From Paenibacillus sp. JJ-100 (lineage in GTDB: Bacteria > Bacillota > Bacilli > Paenibacillales > Paenibacillaceae): a stretch of 64,000 nucleotides of DNA. Shown in pieces: positions 40,494 through 49,760 of the stretch (position 1 is the stretch's first letter; each line of letters opens with the position of its first letter). The notes below the pieces were generated by a model that worked only from the letters and a program-made list of their open reading frames with translations, ran no database searches and was not told where the DNA came from. The stretch is from positions 1-64,000 of the forward strand of contig NZ_CAOJCM010000001.1 in NCBI RefSeq assembly GCF_948329825.1, read 5' to 3'. The position numbers and the translations under genes are program-made.

Positions 40494-42142
40494 CGGATTT
40501 AAAACGGCATCATGCACTCAGCTTATTATGGAGTCTAGGTAATCTGATCAAAAACAACTTTGCCTTCGTTCTGTTTCTGTTCGTTTTTCGTGGGAAATCA
40601 GATTCGACATGGATCTTCTACGCCAGGATCATTTTTTATATCGGTATTTCCCTTGGTCTGGTGACCATTGTTTGGAAATGGTTCGCAACACGTTATTCAG
40701 CGGATGAGAAGGCTATCCATATCTACACAGGGGCTTTCAGCCGAACTCGCAGAACAATTCCGTATACGAAAGTGCAAAATGTAAGCCGGCGTACTAGTTT
40801 TTTCCATCGTTTGTTCGGGGTGACCTCCATACGTTTTGAGACAGGAGTTAAGGATGGAGACGCGTCATTCCAACTTCAGGTGGTGTCCATCGCTGAAGCG
40901 GAGCAGTTGGAAAAGCAGGTAACCCGTCATTTGTCCGAAGTACAGGTACAAGCGGGGGAAGAGTTGCCGGATGAAGAGGCTTCAAGGAATGAGCTAAGCC
41001 CTGATCAAGAGCTTTTCGGAACGCAAGATCAAGCAGGCAGCAATAGCATGGAGATGGATAAGTCTAGTGAAATGGGAAGTAGAGCTTCAAGTGAAGCGAA
41101 TAAAATAGTTGATGATGAAGATACAGGAAAGATCCTTAAAGGTACGACCCCAATACCTGATCAGCGGGTTGTCCACTACCGTTCTACTCGTAGAGATGTG
41201 CTCAAAGCATCGTTTACTTCACTCAGTTTTCTAGTGCTGATTCCGATTCTGGGCTCTCTCTATTCAACAGTTAAGGATTTTTTCCCTGATGAAACGGTAA
41301 CCGAAAGTTTAGTGCTATCCTGGCTTGAATCGTGGTGGGTAACAGGTCTGATCATTCTGATCCTGATCCTTTTGTCCATCGGTCTTGGAATAGCACGAAC
41401 CTTTATAAAATATGGAGATTTCCAGATCACATCCGATGACAAACGGATTTATATTACGAAAGGCATGCTGGAAAAGACGTCTTTCTCGATCCAGAAAGAC
41501 CGTGTGCAGGCCGTCAAGATTACACAATCACCAATGAAGAGAATGCTGAGACTAGCCGAGGTAGAACTCACCACTGCAGGCAGCTTAGGTGAGTCTAGGC
41601 AGGAAATAAATTCACTGTATCCGTTTCTACCCGTGAACGAAGCCTATCGAATAATTGAAGAGATTCTGCCCTCCTATCATGTTACTGAGGAGATGAACAA
41701 GCTACCTCGTGTAGCGCTATGGCTGCGACTACTGAAACCGAGCTGGTTTTGGGTGATCGCTACAGGTGTGCTTGCTTATTTCCAACCGGTTCTGATTGGT
41801 CTGGAGCAGGCTTGGTGGATTCTTTCATTGCTGCTGTTGCTATGTATTGTAACGAGCAGATTGATCAATTTTTATCATACCCGATATGTACTGAACGATC
41901 AGTTCATACAGTTTCGCTCAGGTGCGTTGACTTCGACACTTTTTGTCTCCAAGCGGGAGAAGGTCATTGAAATCAAAATTACTCGTCATCCCTTGCAGCG
42001 TAAGCTTGGACTGGCTTCAATCCATACCGTAAATCGCGCCAAACCTGTTATGCATCATCAAATTCATGATATACCGGGTGACGTGGCAGATACTTTTCAG
42101 ATGTGGTACATGAGACGTTCCGATGAGGTGCAGACCTGGTAG
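40490..42142 (+). CDS. Multi-PH-domain membrane protein (YdbT-like)
   Basis: A 550-residue protein with N-terminal helices (~18-36 and ~46-62) and a first bPH2 domain ('KAIHIYTGAFSRTRRTIPYTKVQNVSRRTSFFHRLFG'). A long acidic, Ser-rich linker (~155-225) follows, then two helices, a second PH ('ITSDDKRIYITKGMLEKTSFSIQKDRVQAVK'), two more helices and a third PH ('VLNDQFIQFRSGALTSTLFVSKREKVIEIK'). It probably works at the membrane with the upstream partner. The unit ends at a terminator at 42169-42226. Confidence 0.82.
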   Translation: MTDLKRHHALSLLWSLGNLIKNNFAFVLFLFVFRGKSDSTWIFYARIIFYIGISLGLVTIVWKWFATRYSADEKAIHIYTGAFSRTRRTIPYTKVQNVSRRTSFFHRLFGVTSIRFETGVKDGDASFQLQVVSIAEAEQLEKQVTRHLSEVQVQAGEELPDEEASRNELSPDQELFGTQDQAGSNSMEMDKSSEMGSRASSEANKIVDDEDTGKILKGTTPIPDQRVVHYRSTRRDVLKASFTSLSFLVLIPILGSLYSTVKDFFPDETVTESLVLSWLESWWVTGLIILILILLSIGLGIARTFIKYGDFQITSDDKRIYITKGMLEKTSFSIQKDRVQAVKITQSPMKRMLRLAEVELTTAGSLGESRQEINSLYPFLPVNEAYRIIEEILPSYHVTEEMNKLPRVALWLRLLKPSWFWVIATGVLAYFQPVLIGLEQAWWILSLLLLLCIVTSRLINFYHTRYVLNDQFIQFRSGALTSTLFVSKREKVIEIKITRHPLQRKLGLASIHTVNRAKPVMHHQIHDIPGDVADTFQMWYMRRSDEVQTW

Positions 42143-42168
42143 ATACAAATAGATAGACGAATATAAGG

Positions 42169-42226
42169 AAAGCGAGTAAAGACAGACCACGTACATCATA
42201 AGGTTTATCTTGACTCGCTTTTTTTC
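42169..42226 (+). terminator. Terminator after the PH-domain pair
   Basis: AAAGCGAGT...AAGA/TCTT...ACTCGCTTT with a long loop, followed by seven Ts. Confidence 0.75.
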
Positions 42227-42323
42227 TGAATTTTCAGTTGCAGGAGATGTTAACGTGAGTAAAATGAATCAGACCTGAAGCATTTCGTGCCCATAGACGA
42301 TCAGCAGTGGAGGAGGATGACGA

Positions 42324-43103
42324 TTGAGGATAAAAGCCGTATTTTTGGATGTGGACGGTACACTGCTCAGTGAAAAAGATCGAAGTCTCTCTCAGCGTAC
42401 AGAGGAGTCGATCCGCAGATTAATAGAGAAAGGAATTCATATCATTCTTGTGACGGGCAGACCACATCAATATTGTGAAGAGTTCATGCAACTTGGCATT
42501 GATACAATTATTTCAGCTAACGGAGCTTTGATTACTTGTGGTGGTGAAAGGATTTATAAATCCGTTCTTTCTTCACCAATGATTAGAGAGTTCAGTCATT
42601 TTGCAATATCTCAAGGACATGCGCTCTCCTATTTTACGGAGTCATTTGCCATGAATGGAGTTTGCCGGACGGATAGCCGTGTGACAGATGCCCTTCGAGA
42701 GACACTTGGATTGATTGAATATCCCGATCAGATGGTAACGTTGGATAACGAGATGTACTGTATGTGTTTATATGCGAACGAGGAAGAAACGAACAAGTAT
42801 CAAGCACAGTTTCCCTCATTGCGGTTCGTAAGATTCCATCCGTATGTATGCAATGTGCTTGAAGTGAGTGAAGTGAGTAAATATGTGGCAGCACAGGCAG
42901 TTATTACATATATTAACGTATGCAGGGAAGAAACAATGGCTTTTGGTGATGGAGAGAATGATATTGATCTCTTAACCTATGCAGGTGTAGGTGTTGCTAT
43001 GGGGAATGGAGGAGCAGTGGTTAAGCAATGTGCGGATTATGTCACCCTGAAAGCAAGTGACGATGGAGTCACTCATGCGTTGAAACACTTCAAGGTTATA
43101 TAA
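42324..43103 (+). CDS. Cof-type HAD-IIB phosphatase
   Basis: A 259-residue HAD with motif I 'FLDVDGTLLSE', motif II 'LVTGRP', a C2B cap domain (~85-195), and motif IV 'MAFGDGENDIDLLTYAGVGVAMGNG'. Family members dephosphorylate sugar phosphates, FMN or PLP. The cap has an unusual Cys/Met-rich stretch ('MYCMCLYANEEE'). The TTG start at 42324 follows AGGAGG. Monocistronic. Confidence 0.87.
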   Translation: MRIKAVFLDVDGTLLSEKDRSLSQRTEESIRRLIEKGIHIILVTGRPHQYCEEFMQLGIDTIISANGALITCGGERIYKSVLSSPMIREFSHFAISQGHALSYFTESFAMNGVCRTDSRVTDALRETLGLIEYPDQMVTLDNEMYCMCLYANEEETNKYQAQFPSLRFVRFHPYVCNVLEVSEVSKYVAAQAVITYINVCREETMAFGDGENDIDLLTYAGVGVAMGNGGAVVKQCADYVTLKASDDGVTHALKHFKVI

Positions 43104-43210
43104 CCAAATTCAATTTAGAAAGAAAATATATCCATATTGTGGATTGTTATGTAAAATGAAATGAAGTGACAAATCCCTAAAGCATAGGGTATGAAAGGGT
43201 GGATTTTAAT

Positions 43211-43381
43211 ATGAAAAAAGGGTTTATTATTATTTTCTCGCTGGTCATGCTTATCGGTGTATCCTCGTCGGCGTATGCACATCCAGGTCGATTGGACAAA
43301 AATGGCGGACACAAGTGTTCTGCAAAATCGATAAAAAAAGGTCTGTGTACAGGCTATCACTATCATAAAAAGAAAAAGTAG
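43211..43381 (+). CDS. Small secreted YHYH-motif protein
   Basis: A 56-residue precursor with signal peptide 1-~23 ('IIIFSLVMLIGVSSSAYA', AYA cleavage), and a mature 33-residue peptide 'HPGRLDKNGGHKCSAKS...GYHYHKKKK'. The NGGH and YHYH motifs and the two Cys are typical of YHYH-domain extracellular proteins, which may bind metal. ATG 43211 follows GGGTGG. The function is unknown; the truncated, Lys-rich end is short for the family. Confidence 0.75.
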   Translation: MKKGFIIIFSLVMLIGVSSSAYAHPGRLDKNGGHKCSAKSIKKGLCTGYHYHKKKK

Positions 43382-43426
43382 TTTTGAATCCTGAATCATT
43401 CGAAGATGAACGGAGGAACATGCTGC

Positions 43427-44089
43427 GTGGAGCATATCAAAGCTGTTATTTTTGACTTGGACAACACCATTCTAAATCGGACAAGGACGTTTGAAGGTTT
43501 CACACAAAGTTTAATCCGCACATATTTTGGACATGTGGAGTCCACTGAACAGATACAACAACGGATCATCGAGCTTGACGAAGATGGTTATAAGGACAAA
43601 CCTCAGTTGTTCGACGAATTATTAGAGGAATTGCCTTGGACTGAGGCGCCGCCGCATGAAGAACTTATGGCTTTCTACGGTAGGGAATATGTGCGAAATT
43701 CAGTCTTGATGGATGAGGCGAGAGAAGTGGTGCAGCATCTGAAAGGCCGTTATATGATCGGTTTAATCACGAATGGTCAAACACAGATTCAATATGGAAA
43801 GATCGATCAGCTTGGGATTCGAGAGGATTATGATCACATTATTGTGTCGGAAGAAGTGGGTGTGAAAAAGCCGGATCTACGTATATTTACACTTGCTTTT
43901 GAACATTTTGGTCTGAAGCCTGAGCAATGCATCTATATTGGCGATCATCCACTGAATGATATACGAGGGGCGGCAAAGGCAGGCATGAGCACAATTTGGA
44001 TGAAAGTAAACCAACCTTGGCCAGAAGAGATGGAGGTAACACCGCTACATACGATTCAGCAGCTTCGAGAATTAAAAGCCTTGCTCTAG
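43427..44089 (+). CDS. HAD-family hydrolase, YjjG/HAD-IA type
   Basis: A 220-residue HAD with motif I 'VIFDLDNTILNR', a helical cap (~20-90), motif II 'LITNGQTQIQ', Lys 'EEVGVKKPDLRIF', and motif IV 'CIYIGDHPLNDIRGAAKAGM'. This suits a nucleotidase or phosphoglycolate-type phosphatase. GTG 43427 is favoured, with GGAGG (43412-43416) 10 nt upstream; the in-frame ATG at 43406 precedes that site. Confidence 0.83.
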   Translation: MEHIKAVIFDLDNTILNRTRTFEGFTQSLIRTYFGHVESTEQIQQRIIELDEDGYKDKPQLFDELLEELPWTEAPPHEELMAFYGREYVRNSVLMDEAREVVQHLKGRYMIGLITNGQTQIQYGKIDQLGIREDYDHIIVSEEVGVKKPDLRIFTLAFEHFGLKPEQCIYIGDHPLNDIRGAAKAGMSTIWMKVNQPWPEEMEVTPLHTIQQLRELKALL

Positions 44090-44190
44090 CAAATTTTTGA
44101 TTGACCCTGCCGCCCTGTGTTTATCCGTACTGCTCGAACATCCTCGTAACGTCAGTTTTAACACATAAAAAATCCCCTGTTATGCCAGAA

Positions 44191-45348
44191 CTATGCGGTG
44201 TGGGTTCGATCTTTTGTCTGGCGATGGCGGTGCTCAATGGCTTCTTCGTAATCTTCAATCAGATTGTCAAAAATGTGTTCCCAGGAACGTTCTTCAGCCA
44301 GTTTCCGACCCTCAAGCCCCAACTTCTTCAGCGAATCAGAAGCATTCGCACGTAGGCTGATCTCACGTATGAACGCATCTGCCATACCTGGCTCGACAAG
44401 GGTGCCGCTGCGTTGATGAACCACGATGTCCTTGACCCCGCCGGCGTTCGCTGCCAGAACAGGCAGACCCGATGCCATCGCTTCCAACACCACATTGCCA
44501 AAGGTCTCTGTATACGAAGGAAAGACAAACAGATCCGCTGATGCATACATCGCTGCAAGCTCTTCCCCATGCAAATATCCTGTAAAGGTAACATTCTCTG
44601 GAGCCTGCTGCCGCATCTTGGGAAGAGCAGGCCCGTCACCGACGATGATCCAGTGTACTCGTGCTTGTATGTCTTCTGGCAAATGTTGCATGGTGGCTGT
44701 AAGGGTGGCGATATCTTTCTCTGGGGAGATGCGTCCAACGTAGAGTAGGATGAGGGGTGCAGTGATCTGATACCGTTCGCGTATGTTCAGGTTTCGTTTA
44801 GAGGGAGAATAGAGGTTGCAGTCAATACCGCGTGACCATAGCTTGAGTCGCTGAATCCCCTGAGTCTGTAAGGTGTGCATCGTGTCTTGGGACGGGACAA
44901 AGGTGGTGTCACAGGTGCGATGGAACCACTTGATGTATTTCCAATAGAGTGGAATGAAACTGCGAAGCTTGTAGGAGTCGAGATAACGATCAAAATGAGT
45001 GTGGTAAGAGAGGACATGTGGCAGATGGAACTTGAGCGCATACCTTAGGCCAAGCAGTCCCATGTTAAATGGTGTGGCGATGTGCAGCAGATCCGGCTGG
45101 AATTCCTGTAACTGCTTATAGGCACTTATTCTGCTTGGGAATGCAATTCGACATTCTGGATACAGGAAAAAGGGGATATTGGTTACGGAGCTTACGGGAG
45201 CTTCAACATTTCCTTCCATGATGGACTGGGACGTATACAGCAGATGTTCTATATTTCTGCGATTCAGATGGTTACTGAGACGGTGGAGTGTGCCTGCGAC
45301 ACCATTGGTTTCCGGAAGATAGGTATCTGTGAACAAGGCCAGACGCAT
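44191..45348 (-). CDS. GT4 glycosyltransferase (MgtA/GtfA-like)
   Basis: A 385-residue GT-B glycosyltransferase. N-terminal 'MRLALFTDTYLPETNGVAGTL' and 'HIATPFNMGLLGLRYA', acceptor-side 'SYHTHFDRYL'; the C-terminal donor domain has 'LLYVGRISPEKDIATL', 'IVGDGPALPKM' and the EX7E-like 'PSYTETFGNVVLEAMASGLPV'. The pattern is that of mannosyl/glucosyl-transferases that glycosylate diacylglycerol or phosphatidylinositol-type lipids. The ATG at 45348 (or 45351) follows GGGGAGGGG. Monocistronic and divergent from the DMP19-like gene. Confidence 0.83.
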   Translation of the reverse strand: MRLALFTDTYLPETNGVAGTLHRLSNHLNRRNIEHLLYTSQSIMEGNVEAPVSSVTNIPFFLYPECRIAFPSRISAYKQLQEFQPDLLHIATPFNMGLLGLRYALKFHLPHVLSYHTHFDRYLDSYKLRSFIPLYWKYIKWFHRTCDTTFVPSQDTMHTLQTQGIQRLKLWSRGIDCNLYSPSKRNLNIRERYQITAPLILLYVGRISPEKDIATLTATMQHLPEDIQARVHWIIVGDGPALPKMRQQAPENVTFTGYLHGEELAAMYASADLFVFPSYTETFGNVVLEAMASGLPVLAANAGGVKDIVVHQRSGTLVEPGMADAFIREISLRANASDSLKKLGLEGRKLAEERSWEHIFDNLIEDYEEAIEHRHRQTKDRTHTA

Positions 45349-45445
45349 CATTACCCCTCCCCAAACTTGTGATGCCAAGATCATAACAGGGAACTATTTT
45401 CCAACAGTCAAATGCATGTTAACTTCAGGCGATTTCTTTTTTTAT

Positions 45446-45463
45446 ACTGCAAGTATTTGCAGT
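45446..45463. promoter_or_regulatory. Palindrome in a divergent intergenic region
   Basis: ACTGCAA-GTAT-TTGCAGT (7-bp perfect arms), about 98 bp before the glycosyltransferase start and 128 bp before the DMP19-like start. It has no U-tract in the coding direction, so an operator is more likely than a terminator. The protein that binds is unknown. Confidence 0.4.
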
Positions 45464-45590
45464 TACTTCTGGCAGGACTGAAAGTTCTGGCAGTGTTTCT
45501 GTTTGTACAGCATATTCTGGTATGATGGAAGACGTCTCGGCACACAGATCAAGACAAAGAGTTATAGAGAGATACAGGAGGACAAGAGAG

Positions 45591-46160
45591 ATGAACAAGT
45601 TACAGGAAGCACTGGCAGAGCTACTACCGCTGGCGGATCTCGAAGGAATGTCAGGTGAGGAGATTGTGGGCAGCATTGCGATGGATATGTACCGAGCTGA
45701 ATTCGCATCGATAATGGAGCGTGTCTCGGAACTGCCTACGGTGCTGCGGGATGTGATGTTGATTATTGACCTCGACACCGAGCTCACGATGAATGGGATG
45801 ACCGGTTACTTGGAGAATGCAAGTGGCCAGCATCTGAGAGAGGCCATCGATGCGTTGATTCGGAGTGGCAATGAGGCAGATGCGATGATTTTGAAAAAGG
45901 TGGAACAACTCTTGGTGGAACAAAGTATCAAGCCAGAGCAACTAAGAGAAAATGTGGAACGTCTATCCGAACATGACATCACCACAAGCTTGCAGACCCA
46001 TGGACCGCAGATCCATGAGCTATTACAGCAGGTGGAGCAAGAGAGTCACAATTTAAGTTTTGTCACGGATAACGAAGAAAGTTTCGACTTGCTGTACCAG
46101 TATGTAGATGAGCATAAAGATGAATTAAAACAGCAGTTAGAACAGTTCCTCGATGTATAA
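45591..46160 (+). CDS. DMP19/DUF4375-like protein
   Basis: A 189-residue acidic protein. The central part 'LPTVLRDVMLIIDLDTELTMNGMTGYLENASGQHLREAIDALIRSGNEADAMIL' fits the DUF4375/DMP19 family, whose founding Neisseria member mimics DNA and neutralises a regulator. The C-terminal ~70 residues are a helical extension. DNA mimicry here is only a family-based guess, though the protein is strongly negatively charged. ATG 45591 has AGGAGG upstream; the longer frame to 45522 is rejected. Confidence 0.7.
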   Translation: MNKLQEALAELLPLADLEGMSGEEIVGSIAMDMYRAEFASIMERVSELPTVLRDVMLIIDLDTELTMNGMTGYLENASGQHLREAIDALIRSGNEADAMILKKVEQLLVEQSIKPEQLRENVERLSEHDITTSLQTHGPQIHELLQQVEQESHNLSFVTDNEESFDLLYQYVDEHKDELKQQLEQFLDV

Positions 46161-46168
46161 CAAATAAA

Positions 46169-46211
46169 GAGCAGCCCTTGCACGAGATTGATGCATATCA
46201 ATGGGCTGCTC
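46169..46211. terminator. Bidirectional hairpin between DMP19-like and spo0M genes
   Basis: GAGCAGCCC (46169-46177)/GGGCTGCTC (46203-46211), perfect 9-bp stem between convergent genes; the U-tract is weak. Confidence 0.65.
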
Positions 46212-46229
46212 AAATTGTTGATGCGGTAT

Positions 46230-47006
46230 CTATCCGAGATGCTCTGAAATAATATTTTCGAGGTCTTGCGCGACTGAGTGCGCACCACGCTCTAGCTGTG
46301 TCTTGTGCAGTTGCAGACGCACATAGGTCTCATCTGTACCCATAGCTTCTGAAAGCATTCCCCTAAGACCACGTGCACGGCGGTCAATCTGTAGCAGCAG
46401 TTCCAAGGAATCTCCCATTGGATAAAAAAGAACTTCTAATTCGTCCAAATATCCGCGGAACTTGCTGGTGGGTACAAATTCGAATTCTTGTACAAATGGC
46501 AGGTTGCCACCAAGCCTTGGTGCATAATCATTGGTCACTTCACGTAGTTTGAACCCCAATATATCGATTGCTTCCAGCACGATGTTCATCTCTCTGGAAG
46601 GCACAACATGTATACGATCCCGATCTGAGGGGTCCACTGCGCTGGAAATATCCAGCCCTGTCTCCACCCATACATCCGCACGGTGCAGGGTGATGGGTAG
46701 ATTTTGCGGCAGATCGAATTGAAAGTTCTTCTCCAGTTTTGCGCCAGGCTGTAAGGTGAATCCATCTGTCAGCAGGTATTTGGCCACAACAGCAGTTTCC
46801 TTTACTTTGCGATCGTTACTCTCCCGAATGTAGTTCGTTTTGATTAATAGATAGATCCGATCAATCTCCTGAATCACATCTCCACCCTGAATGTAGACAA
46901 TTCCTGAAAGAATCCCGCCTGGCATAACTTCTGTAGTATGTAATTCCGTATTGACTTTTGCAGCACCTACACCAACACTTGCCAGCATTTTTTTGAAAAA
47001 TGACAT
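46230..47006 (-). CDS. spo0M: Sporulation control protein Spo0M
   Basis: A 258-residue protein, the same length as B. subtilis Spo0M as I remember it. It starts 'MSFFKKMLASVGVGAAKVNTEL' and continues with 'VMPGGILSGIVYIQGGDVIQEIDRIYLLI', an arrestin-like beta-sandwich. Spo0M influences entry into sporulation and interacts with cytoskeletal proteins. GGGGGAG precedes ATG 47006 by 8 nt. It supports the assignment of the window to a spore former. Confidence 0.87.
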   Translation of the reverse strand: MSFFKKMLASVGVGAAKVNTELHTTEVMPGGILSGIVYIQGGDVIQEIDRIYLLIKTNYIRESNDRKVKETAVVAKYLLTDGFTLQPGAKLEKNFQFDLPQNLPITLHRADVWVETGLDISSAVDPSDRDRIHVVPSREMNIVLEAIDILGFKLREVTNDYAPRLGGNLPFVQEFEFVPTSKFRGYLDELEVLFYPMGDSLELLLQIDRRARGLRGMLSEAMGTDETYVRLQLHKTQLERGAHSVAQDLENIISEHLG

Positions 47007-47170
47007 GTTAGCGCTCCCCCGAATCTAATGGATTTTTGAAAAGTAGATATGACTTCGACCATAATACGGACGTTGGAATCGATGCGTTTCAATTTTTGAA
47101 AAAACAGGGGATTCAGCATCGTTATGTAGAATATGGGTATAGTGAGAAACCTAAAAACAGGAGGATGCCT

Positions 47171-47260
47171 ATGAGCATGGAGTGGTATGATATGATCGCG
47201 CTGCGTAATGGTGGATACCGAAGCCGGGCTCGATACATATGGAAAGCGGTAAAGGCATAA
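47171..47260 (+). pseudogene. N-terminal remnant of a methyltransferase-like gene
   Basis: AGGAGG (47159-47164) precedes ATG 47171 at good spacing. The ORF of 29 codons reads 'MSMEWYDMIALRNGGY' and then loses similarity. The start resembles that of class I SAM-dependent methyltransferases in Paenibacillus (M-x-WYDxIAxRNGGY). The SAM-binding region is absent, so this would be a 5' relic. The identification rests on about 16 residues. Confidence 0.4.
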
Positions 47261-47296
47261 GGGAGCTGGGGGGCACATCGTGAAGGAGGGAGCTGA

Positions 47297-47839
47297 GTGA
47301 CAAAAGTATACCAAACGGAAGAAATTACGGTTCGGTCACTCGAAACGAAGGATGAGACATTGCTGGTTAAATGGTTAACGGACCCGGTAGTTTTACAGTA
47401 CTACGAAGGACGCGATCAGCCGCATGACCTTGAGCTTGTGCGAGCCCATTTTTACAAACAGGATGATAGAGCTTCCCGCTGTATTGTAGAGCATGATGGA
47501 AGGCCGATCGGATACATTCAGTTCTATGAACTTGAGAAAGAGGAGCGGGACGTCTATGGTTACACAGACATCGATGAGGTAATCTATGGGACGGATCAGT
47601 TTATTGGCGAGACGGATTGCTGGAACAGAGGGATAGGCACACGACTGGTACAGTCCATGATAGCGTATCTAATCCATGAGAGGCATGCCCGGAAAATTGT
47701 CATGGACCCGCAAGCCTGGAACGAAAGGGCGCTGGCTTGTTATGAGAAATGCGGCTTCAGACGGATCAAACGTCTGCCACAGCATGAACTGCATGAAGGC
47801 GAGATGAGAGACTGCTGGCTGATGGAGTATACTCCTTAA
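47297..47839 (+). CDS. GNAT acetyltransferase, AAC(6')-like
   Basis: A 180-residue GNAT: 'VRSLETKDETLLVKWLTDPVVLQYYEGRD', 'GYIQFYEL', 'QFIGETDCWNRGIGTRLVQSMIAYLIHE' (acetyl-CoA site), and 'VMDPQAWNERALACYEKCGFRRI'. This matches the AAC(6')/AacA4 group that can acetylate aminoglycosides, but chromosomal homologues may have other substrates. The GTG at 47297 has GGAGGG 6 nt upstream. Confidence 0.82.
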   Translation: MTKVYQTEEITVRSLETKDETLLVKWLTDPVVLQYYEGRDQPHDLELVRAHFYKQDDRASRCIVEHDGRPIGYIQFYELEKEERDVYGYTDIDEVIYGTDQFIGETDCWNRGIGTRLVQSMIAYLIHERHARKIVMDPQAWNERALACYEKCGFRRIKRLPQHELHEGEMRDCWLMEYTP

Positions 47840-47895
47840 AACAAAGTGAGCAGTATCAAATGCAGGGCCATAAACGAATGAAAGGGGAAAAGGAA

Positions 47896-48420
47896 ATGGA
47901 CTATAGATATCCTATTGGGCAGTTTACATATGCAGGTGAGGTAACGCGGATTCAAAGGCAGCAATGGATTCAAGATATTGCAGACTTGCCTGACCGTGCA
48001 AGAGAGGCCATACACGGACTGAATGAAGAACAGTTGAATTTGCCATACCGGGAGGGTGGCTGGATGTTGAGACAGGTTATTCACCACATGGCAGACAGTC
48101 ATATGAACAGCGTCATTCGTTTTAAGCTTGCACTGACAGAGGATACGCCTGCAATTCGACCATATTATGAAGAGCGCTGGGCGGAACTAAGCGATTCCAG
48201 AGATCTGCATGTAGAATATTCACTGCAACTTCTAGATGCTCTGCATCGCCGCTGGACGGTGCTATTGAACACATTATCTGATGAAGATTACGCCAAACAG
48301 TTCTATCACCCGACATCGAAGGAAACGATGAGACTCGATCATTGTTTGGGAATGTACGCATGGCATGGTAACCACCATACGGCACAGATCACTTCGCTAC
48401 GAGGTAGACTGGGAATTTAA
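47896..48420 (+). CDS. DinB/YfiT-type putative bacillithiol transferase
   Basis: A 174-residue four-helix DinB-superfamily protein closely resembling B. subtilis YfiT/BstA: 'YPIGQFTYAGEVT' start, 'LNLPYREGGWMLRQVIHHMADSHMNS', and 'YAWHGNHHTAQITSLRGRLGI' end. The His residues in 'HHMADSH' and 'HGNHH' would form the metal site. BstA-type enzymes couple bacillithiol to electrophiles. ATG 47896 follows AAAAGG; the frame to 47860 has no site. Confidence 0.83.
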   Translation: MDYRYPIGQFTYAGEVTRIQRQQWIQDIADLPDRAREAIHGLNEEQLNLPYREGGWMLRQVIHHMADSHMNSVIRFKLALTEDTPAIRPYYEERWAELSDSRDLHVEYSLQLLDALHRRWTVLLNTLSDEDYAKQFYHPTSKETMRLDHCLGMYAWHGNHHTAQITSLRGRLGI

Positions 48421-48491
48421 ATGAGCTTCAGCGAACTTTTTTGTCATCAGGTGTTAAGGATAAGAATTCATTGAATTCAAGGGGGAATACG

Positions 48492-49007
48492 ATGAGCCAA
48501 GTGCATATTCGACATTTAAGCCAAGATGATGCGCAGGTCATTTCACAAGCGTTTCAGGATCAGGGGTGGCACAAACCATCGGAATTATATGAACGGTATT
48601 GGGAAGAACAGCAGAACGGGAAGCGTGTAACTGCGATTGCTGAAATGGATGGGCAATTTGCCGGTTACGTCAATGTGATCTGGACATCGGATTACCCATC
48701 ATTCCAGGAGCAAGACATTCCGGAAATTAATGATTTCAATGTGCTGATGAAGTTCCAACGCCAAGGAGTGGGCTCGAAGCTAATGGATTATGCCGAGAGT
48801 GTGGTTCGGGAACGCTCTGATGTGGTGGGCATTGGTGTAGGCGTATATGCGGATTATGGAAAAGCACAAGTGTTATACGCGCATCGTGGGTATATTCCAG
48901 ACGGAAGGGGTCTTTATAGATATGACCATTACCTTCAGCCCGGTGAAGAGACGATTATTGATGATGATGTTGTGCTGTATTTGACCAAAAAGCTGGGGAC
49001 CATATAG
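48492..49007 (+). CDS. GNAT acetyltransferase
   Basis: A 171-residue GNAT: 'MSQVHIRHLSQDDAQVISQAFQDQGWHK', 'INDFNVLMKFQRQGVGSKLMDYAESVV' with the acetyl-CoA pyrophosphate loop QRQGVG, then 'YGKAQVLYAHRGYIPDGRGLYRYDHYL'. The substrate is unknown. AAGGGGG precedes ATG 48492 at good spacing. Confidence 0.82.
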   Translation: MSQVHIRHLSQDDAQVISQAFQDQGWHKPSELYERYWEEQQNGKRVTAIAEMDGQFAGYVNVIWTSDYPSFQEQDIPEINDFNVLMKFQRQGVGSKLMDYAESVVRERSDVVGIGVGVYADYGKAQVLYAHRGYIPDGRGLYRYDHYLQPGEETIIDDDVVLYLTKKLGTI

Positions 49008-49171
49008 GACAGCCAAGGTTCAGGAAAATATGGATTGCTGATCGTCTTGCTTCAACTTCACTAAGATAAATGTTTACCCAGAGCAGGACATGCGTGTTAT
49101 ATTCAACTGGAATATGAGGCAATCTAATTAGATGTACGCGTAAACGATTTGATTAGAGGAGTGGTGAATGA

Positions 49172-49555
49172 ATGTTTAGTAGAGTAGGCCAAATTATGTT
49201 ATACGTCAACAACCAGGATGAATCACTGGCGTTCTGGACGGAAGTGGCTGGTTTTCATATCGTCGATGAGGTCATCCTTGATGAAGGTATGCGGTGGATT
49301 GAGATCGCACCTGCGAAGGATTCACAGACAAGTATCATTCTGCATGATAAAGAGGTCGTGGCACGTATGTCGGCAGGTGTGAACCTGGGGACTCCTTCGT
49401 TAATGTTTTTCACAGATGACCTTGATAAGTTATACTCCGATTTATCAGCTAAACATGTAACGGTTGGAGAGATCGTTGAGATGCCAACAGGACGGGTCTT
49501 TAATTTTGCAGATAATGAGAAGAACTACTTTGCAGTGATGGAGCGAAAAGGATAA
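49172..49555 (+). CDS. VOC-family protein
   Basis: A 127-residue single-domain VOC protein: 'VGQIMLYVNNQDESLAFWTEVAGFHIVDE', 'RWIEIAPAKDSQTSIILHDK', 'SLMFFTDDLDKLYSDLSAKHVTVGEI', 'FADNEKNYFAVME'. The first metal position is Gln ('GQIML'), with Glu at the end, a pattern of dioxygenase-like or resistance-like VOC members of unknown substrate. GAGGAGTGG precedes the ATG. Confidence 0.8.
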   Translation: MFSRVGQIMLYVNNQDESLAFWTEVAGFHIVDEVILDEGMRWIEIAPAKDSQTSIILHDKEVVARMSAGVNLGTPSLMFFTDDLDKLYSDLSAKHVTVGEIVEMPTGRVFNFADNEKNYFAVMERKG

Positions 49556-49603
49556 TATAGCGATACAGCTTTTGTACAGCGGTTGTTTTATCGTTGGACT
49601 TGC

Positions 49604-49637
49604 AAGCGAGGGACATGAGATGTCGCTCGCTTTTTTG
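49604..49637 (+). terminator. Rho-independent terminator
   Basis: AAGCGAG-GGACAT/ATGTCG-CTCGCTT hairpin followed by TTTTTT. Confidence 0.85.
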
Positions 49638-49760
49638 TATGGAAAAAGAAATATATTATACAAAAAATAAACATCTAAAAAAGAGAATCAATGGTTAAAA
49701 ATGTTATAATAGAGGGTGTCTAACTTCCAATCATAGCGGTGAAACAGGAGGAATACGAGT

